Below, in pieces: positions 1-9,000 of a DNA stretch of 64,000 bases. The stretch comes from Ornithinimicrobium murale. GTDB lineage: Bacteria; Actinomycetota; Actinomycetes; Actinomycetales; Dermatophilaceae. The first letter of the stretch is position 1; each line of letters opens with the position of its first letter. The notes beneath the pieces were generated by a model. The model did no database searches. It saw only the letters and a program-made list of their open reading frames with translations, and was not told the origin of the DNA. The stretch spans positions 1 through 64,000 of the forward strand of contig NZ_QLVD01000011.1 in the NCBI RefSeq assembly GCF_003352835.1. Reading direction: 5' to 3'. Both the position numbers and the translations under genes were made by a program.

Positions 1-345
1 GCGACCAACGTGGACTTCGCCGATAATGCTCTGTTCCATTCAGATCGCGGGTCTCAATATACAAGCGAGCAGTTTGCTAAACACCTAGGATCCCACGGGC
101 TCACCGCGTCAATGGGCCGCACTGGCGTGTGCTGGGATAACGCAATGGCCGAATCGTTCTTCGCCTCGCTCAAGATCGAACTCGTCTACCGTACCGTGTT
201 CCCGACCCGAAACAAAGCACGTCGGGCTATTGCGGAATACATCGAGGTGTTCTATAATCGGACCAGGCTGCACTCAGCGTTGGGCTACAAAAGTCCGTTG
301 GAGTTCACCAACGAGTACAACCAAACCTACGCAATCGCCTCATAA
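1..345 (+). CDS. IS3-family transposase OrfB, C-terminal part
   Basis: The gene is open at the window start, so only the last 114 or so residues are seen. They carry the second acidic residue of the DDE catalytic triad in HSDRGSQY and the catalytic Glu in DNAMAESFF, followed by the usual tail with FYNRTRLHSALGY. This is the integrase-core (rve) domain that cuts and joins IS ends. The third acidic residue lies outside the window. The gene's GC content is clearly lower than that of the following genes, consistent with a recently acquired element. It is not the same IS as the one at 563-1942, whose transposase differs in all these motifs. Confidence 0.85.
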   Translation, partial: ATNVDFADNALFHSDRGSQYTSEQFAKHLGSHGLTASMGRTGVCWDNAMAESFFASLKIELVYRTVFPTRNKARRAIAEYIEVFYNRTRLHSALGYKSPLEFTNEYNQTYAIAS

Positions 346-380
346 GGCAAGCAAAGCTGCTGTCCGCCCAGAGCCCCTCA
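1..380 (+). mobile_element. Right end of an IS3-family insertion sequence (cut by window edge)
   Basis: Only the 3' part of the element is in the window. It holds the end of the transposase gene, followed by a short non-coding tail that ends in CA at about 380, as IS3-family ends do. The tail (about 352-380, ending in GCCCCTCA) resembles an IS3-family right terminal repeat. Immediately after it the reading frame of an unrelated recombinase begins, which supports the boundary. The exact end and target duplication cannot be checked without the left end. Confidence 0.6.
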
Positions 381-573
381 GACCACCGTGATCGCGCTCT
401 GGCTCGGACACGAGCAGCCCGCGACCACCGCGCAGATCTACCTGCACGCCGATATGAGCCAGAAGCAGCGGGCCATCGCCGCCGTCACCCCGCCCGGCAC
501 AACCCCCGGACGCTATCGACCACCCGACCCCCTGCTCGCCTTCCGGCAATCCCCTGAAACCGTAGAGACCTGA
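381..573 (+). pseudogene. Tyrosine recombinase (integrase) C-terminal remnant
   Basis: The frame reads TTVIALWLGHEQP, then TTAQIYLHAD and RPPDPLLAF. The LGH box and the downstream Tyr (IYLH) are the last two active-site elements of tyrosine recombinases such as those accompanying actinobacterial transposable elements. The catalytic Arg boxes and the whole N-terminus are missing because an IS3-type end abuts the fragment at about 380. At the other side the next IS starts at about 563, so the final few codons and the stop are supplied by that IS. It is a dead stub trapped between two insertion sequences and marks an old integrated element. Confidence 0.75.
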
Positions 574-730
574 TTTTTGTGGGTTCTGCTCTACACGTGA
601 CCGGGTTCCCGCTCGTGCGCTGAGGGACCGCGCCCAGAGCCGGTGTCAGGGCTGGCCGGAGGCCACCCGAAGGGCTTGGCCTTGACGCCGGTGAGGACGG
701 GGTCACACTTGGCGTGCGGGATCAGGTCGT

Positions 731-1609
731 TCATGCTGCTGGCTCCTGGTGTGCCAGCTCGTAGGCGATCGGGGAGATCATCCCCAGCGCGGAGTGGCGC
801 CGGTCGTGGTTGTGCTCCTCGATCCAGGCCGGGACTCGTGCCCGGGCGGCGGCTTTGGTAGCGAAGTGCTCCAGATCTCGCAGCTCGAACTCCAGCGTGG
901 AGTGCCACGATTCGATGACCGCGTTGTCCAGCGCTGAACCGCCCCTGCCCATGGACTGGGTGACCCCGACCCGGGTGCAGGCTGCCCGGAAGGTGCCGGC
1001 GGTGAACTCACTGCCCTGGTCGGTGTGCATGATGACTTCCGTGACCGCGGCCCTACCGCCGCGGACCGCGACCGCCATCTGCACCGAGGCCTGGGCCAGG
1101 TCGGCGTCGTGATGCTCACCCAGGGCAAACCCGACGATGCGACGTGAACCCATGTCCAGGATGCTGTCGAGGTAGAGCTTGCCCTCACCGGTAGGAATCT
1201 CGGCGCCATCGCCGTACCACTTGCGATTCACCGCCTCAGCGGCGAAGTCACGGTTGATCAGACCCGGTGCCCGCCACCGGCCCCGGCCCTGCCGGGTGGT
1301 GTTCTTGCGTCGCCGCTTGCGGCGGGCGGCCAGGCCGAGCTCGCCCATGATCGCCGCGACGGTGTTCTCACTCACGGTCCAGCCCTCATCACGCAAGTCA
1401 GCGGTGATCCTCGGCGAGCCGTAGGTGCCACGGTGCTGGGCGAACAGCCGGCCGATCTCAGTGGCCAGTTGCTTGCGGTGGGCGTGCTGGGCCGAGGCAT
1501 CACCGTGGCGCCACTTGTAGAACCACGGCTGGGACACCCCCAGCGCGCCGCACCCAGTCGCGACCGGCACACCATGCTCGGCCCTCTGGGAAGCGATGAA
1601 GGCAGCCAC
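731..1609 (-). CDS. IS3-family transposase OrfB
   Basis: Predicted 292 residues. It has an N-terminal HTH_21-like region (GTYGSPRI) and then an rve core with the three acidic residues in WYGDGAE, HTDQGSEF and DNAVIESW, followed by the C-terminal HNHDRRHSALG. It catalyses DNA strand transfer of the element. It starts with GTG two bases after the orfA stop and lies in the -1 frame relative to orfA, the arrangement that in IS3 elements gives an OrfAB fusion by programmed -1 frameshifting. I did not find a classic A6G slippery site. The catalytic set looks complete, so the element may still be active. Confidence 0.9.
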   Translation of the reverse strand: MAAFIASQRAEHGVPVATGCGALGVSQPWFYKWRHGDASAQHAHRKQLATEIGRLFAQHRGTYGSPRITADLRDEGWTVSENTVAAIMGELGLAARRKRRRKNTTRQGRGRWRAPGLINRDFAAEAVNRKWYGDGAEIPTGEGKLYLDSILDMGSRRIVGFALGEHHDADLAQASVQMAVAVRGGRAAVTEVIMHTDQGSEFTAGTFRAACTRVGVTQSMGRGGSALDNAVIESWHSTLEFELRDLEHFATKAAARARVPAWIEEHNHDRRHSALGMISPIAYELAHQEPAA

Positions 1610-1611
1610 GG

Positions 1612-1911
1612 CTACCGGCCCATCGCCTCGTCCACCCAGAGGGCCACGGAACGCTTGAGGACATCACGCTGCATCCGCAGCTCGGTGTTGTCCTTCCGCA
1701 GCCGGTTCAACTCGGCGCGCTCGTCCTCGCTCAACGCCGCGTTCCCACCGTCTCGCTCCGCACGAGCCTTGGCGCACCAGTTGCCCAGCGTGCCCTCGTT
1801 GACGCCCAACTCCCGGGCCACCTGCGCGACCGGCTTCCCGGTCTCGGTGACCTGTCGCACGGCACCCGCCTTGAAGTCCTCATCGAACTTCCGATACTGC
1901 CTCGTTGCCAT
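1612..1911 (-). CDS. IS3-family transposase OrfA (DNA-binding subunit)
   Basis: Predicted 99 residues. The N-terminal half (KFDEDFKAGAVRQV, then VAQVARELGVNEGTLGNW) is the HTH_Tnp_1 helix-turn-helix that binds IS ends. The C-terminal half (ELNRLRKDNTELRMQRDVLKR) is the heptad-like leucine zipper used for multimerisation. It immediately precedes orfB and together with it makes a functional transposase. Family assignment is firm. Nothing is missing from the frame. Confidence 0.9.
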   Translation of the reverse strand: MATRQYRKFDEDFKAGAVRQVTETGKPVAQVARELGVNEGTLGNWCAKARAERDGGNAALSEDERAELNRLRKDNTELRMQRDVLKRSVALWVDEAMGR

Positions 1912-2015
1912 CGCCGCTCATCTCCTCAAAGGCGATGTCTCCACGATACGAGGGGAAGCCCAGGATGCCCTCGCAGTAGTGTGGTCGGACGGTTTCTCGT
2001 AAGTGAGGGTATGGC

Positions 2016-3269
2016 ATGGTGCAGCGAGTTGTTGTGATCGGTTTGGGGTATATCGGTTTGCCGACGGCGGCGATCTTGGCGAGCAACGGTGTCCACGTGG
2101 TGGGGGTGGATGTCAGCGACAAGCATGTTGATGCGGTGAATCGTGGTGAGGTGCCGTTCGTGGAGCCGGATCTGGGGATCCATGTGGCGGGGGCGGTGTC
2201 GAAGGGGTTGTTGTCGGCGCAGAAGGAGACGCCGGCGGCGGATGTGTTCATCATTGCGGTGCCGACGCCGTTCAAGGGTGGGCACGAGGCGGACCTGTCG
2301 TATATCGATGCGGCCACGGATGGGATCATCCCGCAGTTGTCTGGTGGGGAGTTGGTGATCTTGGAGTCGACGTCTCCGCCGGGGGCTACGGAGCGGGTGG
2401 GGGAGCGAATTCTGGCGGCGCGTCCGGAGTTGAACCTGAACGCGGAGCCGGATGCGCGGACGGTGGATGTGGCGCACTGTCCGGAGCGGGTGTTGCCGGG
2501 TCGGGTGATGATCGAGTTGGTGGAGAACGACCGGATCGTGGGCGGGTTGACGCCGCATGCGGCGCAGCGGGCGAAGGCGTTGTATGAGGTGTTCTGTCAC
2601 GCGGACATCTTCTTGACGGATGCGACGACGGCGGAGATGGCGAAGCTGACGGAGAACAGTTTCCGGGATGTGAATATCGCGTTCGCGAATGAGTTGTCGA
2701 TCATCAGTGAGCGGTTGGGGATTGATGTGTTTGAGTTGATCGAGTTGGCGAACAAGCACCCGCGGGTGAACATCCTGCAGCCCGGTCCGGGGGTGGGTGG
2801 GCACTGCATCGCGGTGGATCCGTGGTTCATCGTGTCTTCGACGCCGGAGCAGGCGCAGTTGATCCGCACGGCCCGTGAGGTGAATGACTCCAAGCCGGGT
2901 TATGTGATCTCGAAGGTTCTTGAGGCGGTGGAGGGCGAGGAGTCGCCGGTCGTGGCGGCGTTGGGGTTGGCGTTCAAGCCGGACATTGATGACATGCGGG
3001 AGTCGCCGGCGTTGGACATCACGAGGTTGCTGGTTGAGGCGTTGCCGCAGGGCAAGGTGTTGGCGGTGGAGCCGAACGTGGAGGAGCTTCCGGCCAAGTT
3101 GGCCGGACACACCAACCTCGAACTCGCCCCTCTGACTGACGCGGTCGCACAAGCCGATGTTGTCGTGCTCCTGGTCGATCACCGCGAATTCAAGGCCATG
3201 GACACCACCGCCCTCGAGGGCAAGGCAGTCATCAACACCCGCGGCACCTGGCGCTCGTTGGAAGCCTGA
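2016..3269 (+). CDS. wecC: UDP-N-acetyl-D-mannosamine dehydrogenase
   Basis: Predicted 417 residues. It should oxidise UDP-ManNAc to UDP-ManNAcA with two NAD+, providing a uronic acid for a surface polysaccharide. It has an N-terminal Rossmann motif GLGYIGLP, a central dimerisation helix with KLTENSFRD (Lys about 210), and the catalytic Cys about 264 in PGVGGHCIAVDP, then a C-terminal UDP-binding half (LAFKPDIDDMRESPA). The ATG at 2016 has GTGAGGG seven bases upstream. Its substrate is made by the WecB encoded at 13468-14619. The first 1.07 kb uses G-ended codons (GTG, TTG) heavily. From about 3085 usage switches abruptly to C-ended codons like the rest of the window, suggesting a recombinational mosaic. 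An IS lies directly upstream. Confidence 0.92.
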   Translation: MVQRVVVIGLGYIGLPTAAILASNGVHVVGVDVSDKHVDAVNRGEVPFVEPDLGIHVAGAVSKGLLSAQKETPAADVFIIAVPTPFKGGHEADLSYIDAATDGIIPQLSGGELVILESTSPPGATERVGERILAARPELNLNAEPDARTVDVAHCPERVLPGRVMIELVENDRIVGGLTPHAAQRAKALYEVFCHADIFLTDATTAEMAKLTENSFRDVNIAFANELSIISERLGIDVFELIELANKHPRVNILQPGPGVGGHCIAVDPWFIVSSTPEQAQLIRTAREVNDSKPGYVISKVLEAVEGEESPVVAALGLAFKPDIDDMRESPALDITRLLVEALPQGKVLAVEPNVEELPAKLAGHTNLELAPLTDAVAQADVVVLLVDHREFKAMDTTALEGKAVINTRGTWRSLEA

Positions 3270-3296
3270 TGTGGCCGTCCTGACCCGGAGGTGACG

Positions 3297-4226
3297 ATGA
3301 CAGAGGCGACGGCCGAGTCTTCCGAAGACGCAGGCCTGCTGTTCGACGCCTACTGCGCAGCGCCCGAGCGCTACTGGCCAGAGCGTTCTCAACGGCAGGC
3401 ACAGAAACTGGCAAAGCACCTGGATCGTGTCGCCCAGACGCTCCAGTCGCGCCGCACTCTGGTCCCGCGGACCATGGTCGAGTTGGCGCGACGACGCGCC
3501 GGCGCACGTCGGCCAACGGTCTACCTCGTCAACATCGGCAGCTCCGGGTCGCACTGGCTCGAGGAGATGCTCGTCAGGGGGGCGGGCATGCTTGGTGCAG
3601 GGGAGGTCTACCTGCCACCCTCCATGGATGACCCGGTCAGTGGCCTCGCGCCTCGCGAAGCCGAGATCTTCATCGATGCGCTCCACGTGCTCCATGCCGG
3701 TGGCGTCGCTCCGGATGAGGCCGCGAGTGTGATCAACTCGCAGCATTCTGTGCGGCCGCAGGCTTTCTCAGCGGACACGGACGCTCGGCATGTCCTGCTC
3801 CTCCGGGACCCGATTGACGTGTGTCTATCCCGCACCTTCCGCAAGGACGAGTACCGGCAGGATGTCGCCCCGCAGGCCGAGGACGTGGCGTACCTGCGGT
3901 CCAACGTCGCCAAGGTGAAATCGTTCCTGACCGCGGCACAGCGTCAGGACTTTGATCTGGTGATCCGTTATGAGGATCTTCTCGTGGACCCGGTGCCCTC
4001 GCTGATGGCGGTCAGCACGCTCACGAGCACACCAACCCAGGAGGCGCGTCTGCGCCAGGTGGCTGAGCAGCAGTCCGCGGAGCAACTGACTGCCAGCGGC
4101 GGTGCTGCCGCCACCAACCTGTTCACCGGCAGGCGGCGGCGCTATCCCGCGAGCGCCGAGAGGCTCGCGCACCGTGAGCTGGGGCCGTTGCGAGCCTCCT
4201 TCGGCTACCCCCCTCCGCATGACTGA
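3297..4226 (+). CDS. Sulfotransferase-like protein
   Basis: Predicted 309 residues from ATG 3297, which has GGAGG five bases upstream. An in-frame GTG at 3291 overlaps that ribosome site and is less likely. NIGSSGSHWLEEML near residue 80 resembles the 5'-phosphosulfate-binding loop of PAPS sulfotransferases. LLLRDPIDVCLSR near residue 170 resembles their 3'-phosphate-binding motif, and a later IRYEDLL is also typical. It would transfer sulfate from PAPS to a sugar or lipid hydroxyl. The loop lacks the usual Lys (KSGTTW type), so activity is uncertain. It sits between wecC and a heparinase-like gene whose ATG overlaps its stop, so the polysaccharide may be sulfated. Confidence 0.65.
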   Translation: MTEATAESSEDAGLLFDAYCAAPERYWPERSQRQAQKLAKHLDRVAQTLQSRRTLVPRTMVELARRRAGARRPTVYLVNIGSSGSHWLEEMLVRGAGMLGAGEVYLPPSMDDPVSGLAPREAEIFIDALHVLHAGGVAPDEAASVINSQHSVRPQAFSADTDARHVLLLRDPIDVCLSRTFRKDEYRQDVAPQAEDVAYLRSNVAKVKSFLTAAQRQDFDLVIRYEDLLVDPVPSLMAVSTLTSTPTQEARLRQVAEQQSAEQLTASGGAAATNLFTGRRRRYPASAERLAHRELGPLRASFGYPPPHD

Positions 4227-6018
4227 GCGCGTCGAGGGTGTGCGGCCGAGCCGTGAGTTGGTGGACCGTTTCGTACCGGTCGTCAAGGACCAGGCGGCTC
4301 GTCAGCGTGCAGAGAAGTTCTTGACCGAGGGCATCATCGCCGCGCGTGACTTCCCCGACATCAGCTATGACAACGGGCTGTGCTGGGCGGCCGAACTGCC
4401 GCGTGCGCACGGCCGCCATCTGCATGGGTTGCTCTTCCTCGCCGACTGGCATGCGACGGTGCTGAGCGCTGACCAGGCCCCGCCCGCCACACGCCAGCGC
4501 GCAGTCACCCAGGCGGCTGCCCTGGTGCTCCGGTGGTCCGACGTCGCGGACGCGGTCCGGGACAGCTCGATGGCGTATCACGACGAGACGACGGCCCAGC
4601 GGCTGCTGCAGGTCTGCCGTCTCCTCGACGACCATGCCGCTGACATCGATCCCGAGGCCCGGGACAGACTCGTCGCGCTCGCGACGTCCACGGCTGAGCT
4701 CCTGGTCACTGATGAGTTCTATGCCGGTGTCAACAACCACGGCATGTTCCAGGACCTGGCCCTCTTCCGGTTCGCCGCCAGTGGCGACTGGCTCGCCCAC
4801 ACATCGTTGATCGAGACGTCCGTGCAGCGGGCGACGGAGCGACTGTTGGACTACTTCACCGCAGCCTTCACCCCCGACGGCGTGCACGTCGAGAACAGCC
4901 CGGCCTACCACTTCATGGTGGCTCGGAGCCTGCGCGACGTCATCCCCGTCATCCGTGCCGTCGGCCCCTCCAGGGCAGCACAGCTGGAGGCGATCTACCG
5001 GGGCGCCGAGCGATTCGCGGTGCACTCGATCATGCCGGACGGGACGATCGCGCCGTTGGGTGACACTAAGGTGATGACCGTCGCGCGGACCGGCCACAGC
5101 ACAACCTTCCCGGGGCAGGCCTTTCGCTATGCCATCACCCGCGGCAAGGACGGTGAGGCGCCCGCTGAGCGCTCCGCAGTCTTCTCCCGGGGAGGCTACG
5201 CGATGCACCGCACCGGCTGGGGTGACGCGGATGCCTACGTCATGACCTTCAAAGCGGCCTACCTAGCGCAATACCACCACCACTGCGACGATCTGGCCCT
5301 GACGCTCTTCGGACGCGGCCGCTGGCTGCTGTCCGAGGCCGGCCCCAACGGCTATGACTACAAGAACCCGCTGACCAAGTATGCCTACTCCCAGCACGCC
5401 CACAACGTGGTCCTGATCGACGGGAGGTCACTGCCCCGCGTCGACAAGAAGCCAGGCGGAGTGGCCCTGGTCGACCGCACCAACGAGCCGGCACCATCGC
5501 AGCAGGGCCGGCCACGCGCCCTGAGCAGGGTCCGTGCCCTGCTAGGACGGGCCGCCAAGCAGGCCGCAGCCACGCGCTCGGCGGATCCCGCGCCGCTCCT
5601 GCGAGTGACGGGCACCAACACGCGGTTTGCCGCGTCCCGCCACGAGCGGACGATCACGGTCACCGAGCCCGCCGGGCACCTGCACCTCACCGTGGAGGAC
5701 ACGGTGGAGCACCAGGACGGCCAGGAGCACGACCACGAGGTGCTGTGGCATGTGGGGCCCGGTGTTGAGGTCACCCTGCGCAGCGACAGCGCCGAGCTCA
5801 CCCTCGATGAGTCCACCGTGCTGACCCTCACCTGGAGCAGCGATGCGGACACCACGGCGAGGCTGGTGAAGCCGCGCGCTACGGGGCGGGTGCAGGCCAT
5901 GCGGTTCCCGAGATTCGGGCGGCACGAGCTAAGCGCCGTGATCAGCATCGCGAGCCGCGGGCCTCACCTCAGGCTGGTCACCAGCATCAGCGCTCCGGAC
6001 CAGACCCGCCTCACCTGA
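4219..6018 (+). CDS. Heparinase II/III-family protein (polysaccharide lyase-like)
   Basis: Predicted 599 residues from ATG 4219, which overlaps the preceding stop (translational coupling, no clear ribosome site). The N-terminal half is an alpha-helical toroid with VNNHGMFQDLALF (about residues 170-183) and FTPDGVHVENSPAYHF. The second half is the beta-sandwich heparinase II/III domain with YHHHCDDLALTLF and LLSEAGPNGYDY (about residues 350-380). Family members cleave uronic-acid-containing chains by beta-elimination. No signal peptide is visible, so it may act inside the cell or belong to the AlgL/PelA-like accessory enzymes that trim polymers during synthesis. Its neighbours include uronate and sulfotransferase genes. 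Confidence 0.75.
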   Translation: MTERVEGVRPSRELVDRFVPVVKDQAARQRAEKFLTEGIIAARDFPDISYDNGLCWAAELPRAHGRHLHGLLFLADWHATVLSADQAPPATRQRAVTQAAALVLRWSDVADAVRDSSMAYHDETTAQRLLQVCRLLDDHAADIDPEARDRLVALATSTAELLVTDEFYAGVNNHGMFQDLALFRFAASGDWLAHTSLIETSVQRATERLLDYFTAAFTPDGVHVENSPAYHFMVARSLRDVIPVIRAVGPSRAAQLEAIYRGAERFAVHSIMPDGTIAPLGDTKVMTVARTGHSTTFPGQAFRYAITRGKDGEAPAERSAVFSRGGYAMHRTGWGDADAYVMTFKAAYLAQYHHHCDDLALTLFGRGRWLLSEAGPNGYDYKNPLTKYAYSQHAHNVVLIDGRSLPRVDKKPGGVALVDRTNEPAPSQQGRPRALSRVRALLGRAAKQAAATRSADPAPLLRVTGTNTRFAASRHERTITVTEPAGHLHLTVEDTVEHQDGQEHDHEVLWHVGPGVEVTLRSDSAELTLDESTVLTLTWSSDADTTARLVKPRATGRVQAMRFPRFGRHELSAVISIASRGPHLRLVTSISAPDQTRLT

Positions 6019-6028
6019 GCAGTCGCGC

Positions 6029-9000
6029 TCAGCCGAGCGCGACTGCAGCCAGCCGGCGGAACACCTCGGCCGCCTCGAACCGTGCCCGCACCACAGCCTG
6101 GATCGGTTCGGGGTCGCGGGGTGCTGTGTCGATGCGCTCCACGATCTGCCCGGTCGTGGAGCTGAGCCAGTCGCGCGGATAGATCAGGTCGGAGCCGTCC
6201 CAGGCGAGCACGGCGGGCAGCGCGCCACTCGCGGCACCGTCAGCGATGGTGAGGTGGAAGGACTCGAAGTCGCTCACGCTGAGGGCCACGCCGATCTTGC
6301 GATACCACTGCGCCATGTCGTCCCCGTGGCCGTCGAGCATCACGGTCTCTGGCCGGTCAGCGTTGAGCCGGTCGATCCGGGCGAACTGCGCGTCAAACCA
6401 GGCGAGTTCGTCCGGTCGATCCTTCATCCACGGCAGGTCGGCGGGCAGTTTGCCCTTGATCCGCAGCGTGTAGTCCTCGCCCCGCTCCTTGAGCCCTTCC
6501 ACGACGTCCAGGGCAAGATCGAGCCGCTTGCGCTCGGGCAGGATCCCGACCAGGCCGATGGTCCGGTGGGCGTCTGCGGTCTTGGGCAGTGCCAGCGCCT
6601 CCACCGGGACCCCGTTGGGGACGACCAGACTGCGCTCGCGGGGCACACCGTGGCCGCGGATGGCGGCTCCTCGGATGAGCTCCCCGACGAAGACGTAGGC
6701 ATCGACGTTGGCGTGCTCGGTCCGCGCGAGATAGGGCCGGTCGAGTTCTTGCAGGTGCACGCGGACGACGAGGCGCTGGTCGGGGCGGACGTGGCGGGAA
6801 TACCACTCCAGGTTGCCCAGGCCCCACTCGCAGAAGACGGTGTCGGCGCTGGCCAGCAGATCGAGGGAGCGCTCCTCATCGTGCTGGGTGTGGTTGTCCC
6901 AGACGTCCAGGTCGACCCGCGCGCCGCTGTCCTGCAGCGCCTCAATGAGCCCGCCGGCGAACTTCAGGTCGTGCCCGGCCACCACAACCCGCGTCCCTGT
7001 ATGCCGATCGCTGACTTCGGTCGGTTCCTCCCGAGAGTCTGTGGTCGCCTGTGCGACCTGCACCGGAGTCAGGAGGTGCAGTCCAGCGACGCCGCTGGCC
7101 GTGAGGGCCTGGGCGACGGAGGCCTGCTCTCGTGTGACCTTGTGGGACACCAGGTCCCAGCGGGCTTCTGGCTGATCGGCGGGCTCGGAGATCGGGTCCG
7201 CCTCATGCAGCCGCGGATCTGGTCCGGCCTCCAACGCCTCCCAATCGCCATAGCGGGTGGCCAGCAGCAGATCCTCAAACCAGGTGCGGGGCCGCACTTC
7301 ATCGAGGACACCGACCCAGTCGGCCGTGAGACCGGTGGGACCCGCCACAACCTCGACTCCCGCGGCCTTGAGGAGGCCAGTGACCGTGCCGTTGCTCCCC
7401 TCGAGGGCGACCTGGGCGGGACGCACGGACTGCGCGAGCAGCGACTCCACCAGGTGACCCACGCCCGCCTGGGCGTCCGGGGAGTCCAGCACCACGGCAT
7501 ACGACGGCAGGGTCGGCCCGGTGATGGCAAGCCCCGCGGTGCGAGCCAGGATGGTCAGCGCGGTGTCGGCGGTGTGTGACCTGAGCACGCTGCGCAGCTG
7601 CAGCCACGCCTCCCGCAGCCGTTCCTGCGGGTCGTTGGCCCAGGTGTGCAGGTGGGCGCTCCAGACTGCGGGGTCGGCGGACGTGGGGATGGCTGAGCCG
7701 AAGGTCTCGTTGACGCCACGTCCGGGGCCCGACAGCACCACTCCTCCAGACGCCGCAACCTCCACGACGCGGCGGGAGAACATCGAGGGGGAGTCGGCCA
7801 CGGAGTTGACGTTGAGGCTGGCCAGGTGACTCTTGTAGGACTTGAGCACCTCGGCATACGGAAGGCTGCCCTGAACGTGAGCCGTGAACCTGGGCGGGAA
7901 GTGATAGGGCGAGTCGGGGTTGTCCGCCTGCCGGTCATAGATCGTCAGACCGTGTGGCTGTGCGGCGGTGAGCATCGAGGCGAGCTCTCGGGAGCGCTGC
8001 GCATAACGGTCGCCGTAGTAGGTGCCGGCGTAGGCGACGGTCGGCTCGAACGGGCGGTCCGTGGGCAGCGGGTTGTGGATTCTGGGCTGGGCATAGAACG
8101 GCAGGGCGGAGACGGTGCGGAGGGTGGGCTCGCCGTGCTCGAGGTAGGCCGGGATGCGCCCGGCATCGGTGGTGAAGATGTGGTCGCACAAGGCTGCGGT
8201 GCCGACGAACCGGTTGAAGTGGACCGGGTCCTCCTTGTTCCAGAACACCGAGGGGATCCCCAGCTCGCGGGCCGCCGTCAGCAGGTCGACGATGTCCTGG
8301 TGCTCCTCGGGCTCGTACTGCCCCACGCCGCGGTGCCACTGGCCCCCGTTACCCTCCCACGCCGACTCGATGAAGACGAGGTCCAGGTCGGTGAGCTGCT
8401 CTCGCCAGGAGACCCGTCCCAGCGGTGTCACCTGGACGCTGGCCTGCAGGGTTGTGGTGGTGAACTCGTCGGCGATCAGGCCGACCCGCAGGCTGGCGAG
8501 GGTGCGCGAGTCTTTGGTGCTGACCGCGTCGTCGTGGTTTCGCTGCGCCTGCTGGTGGGTCCCTGCGACCTCGGGGGCGACGTGGGCCCACGTGCGGTGG
8601 TCCAGGCACCAGAGACGACCGGCACGGCCAAGGTTGAGCCGCAGGTCCTTGTCATCGATGAGCTCCAGCAGTGCCCCGGCGAGGGCGTCCGCGTCGCCGG
8701 CGGGGACAAGCCGGGCGCGGTCCTGGTCGTCCCCCGCGAACACGCGATGGGGGGACACGTCAGACAGGACCAGGGCCTTGCCGGCGCTCAGCGCCTCGAG
8801 TGGCTTCAGCGGTGAGACCATCTCAGTGACCGGCAGGGACAGCCGGGGCAGCGGCATGATGTCGATCGTGCTGAGCAGGCGGGGGATCTGCGTCTGCGGC
8901 AGCCGCCCGAGGAAGCGCACCCGGTCGGTGATGCCGAGCTCTTGGGCGCGAGCCTTGAGTGCTGCCTCGGCGGGCCCGGAGCCGGCCAGCACGACCTGGA

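Larger units (their letters stand above)
563..1942 (-). mobile_element. IS3-family insertion sequence, complete (about 1380 bp)
   Basis: Two consecutive transposase frames (orfA, orfB) fill the element. The outer ends form an imperfect inverted repeat: TAGAGACC with TTTTTGTG at 563-580 matches TGGAGACA with CTTTGAG on the other strand, ending at 1942. The size fits the IS3 family. I see no convincing 3-4-bp target duplication, so the ends could be off by a few bases. The element disrupts the recombinase remnant on its left and stops 73 bp before wecC on its right. Confidence 0.6.

Noticed and set aside
1926-3746. A 606-codon minus-strand frame opposite wecC
   Set aside because: It is a GC-rich antisense shadow, low complexity in Arg/His/Leu, and wecC on the other strand is unmistakable.
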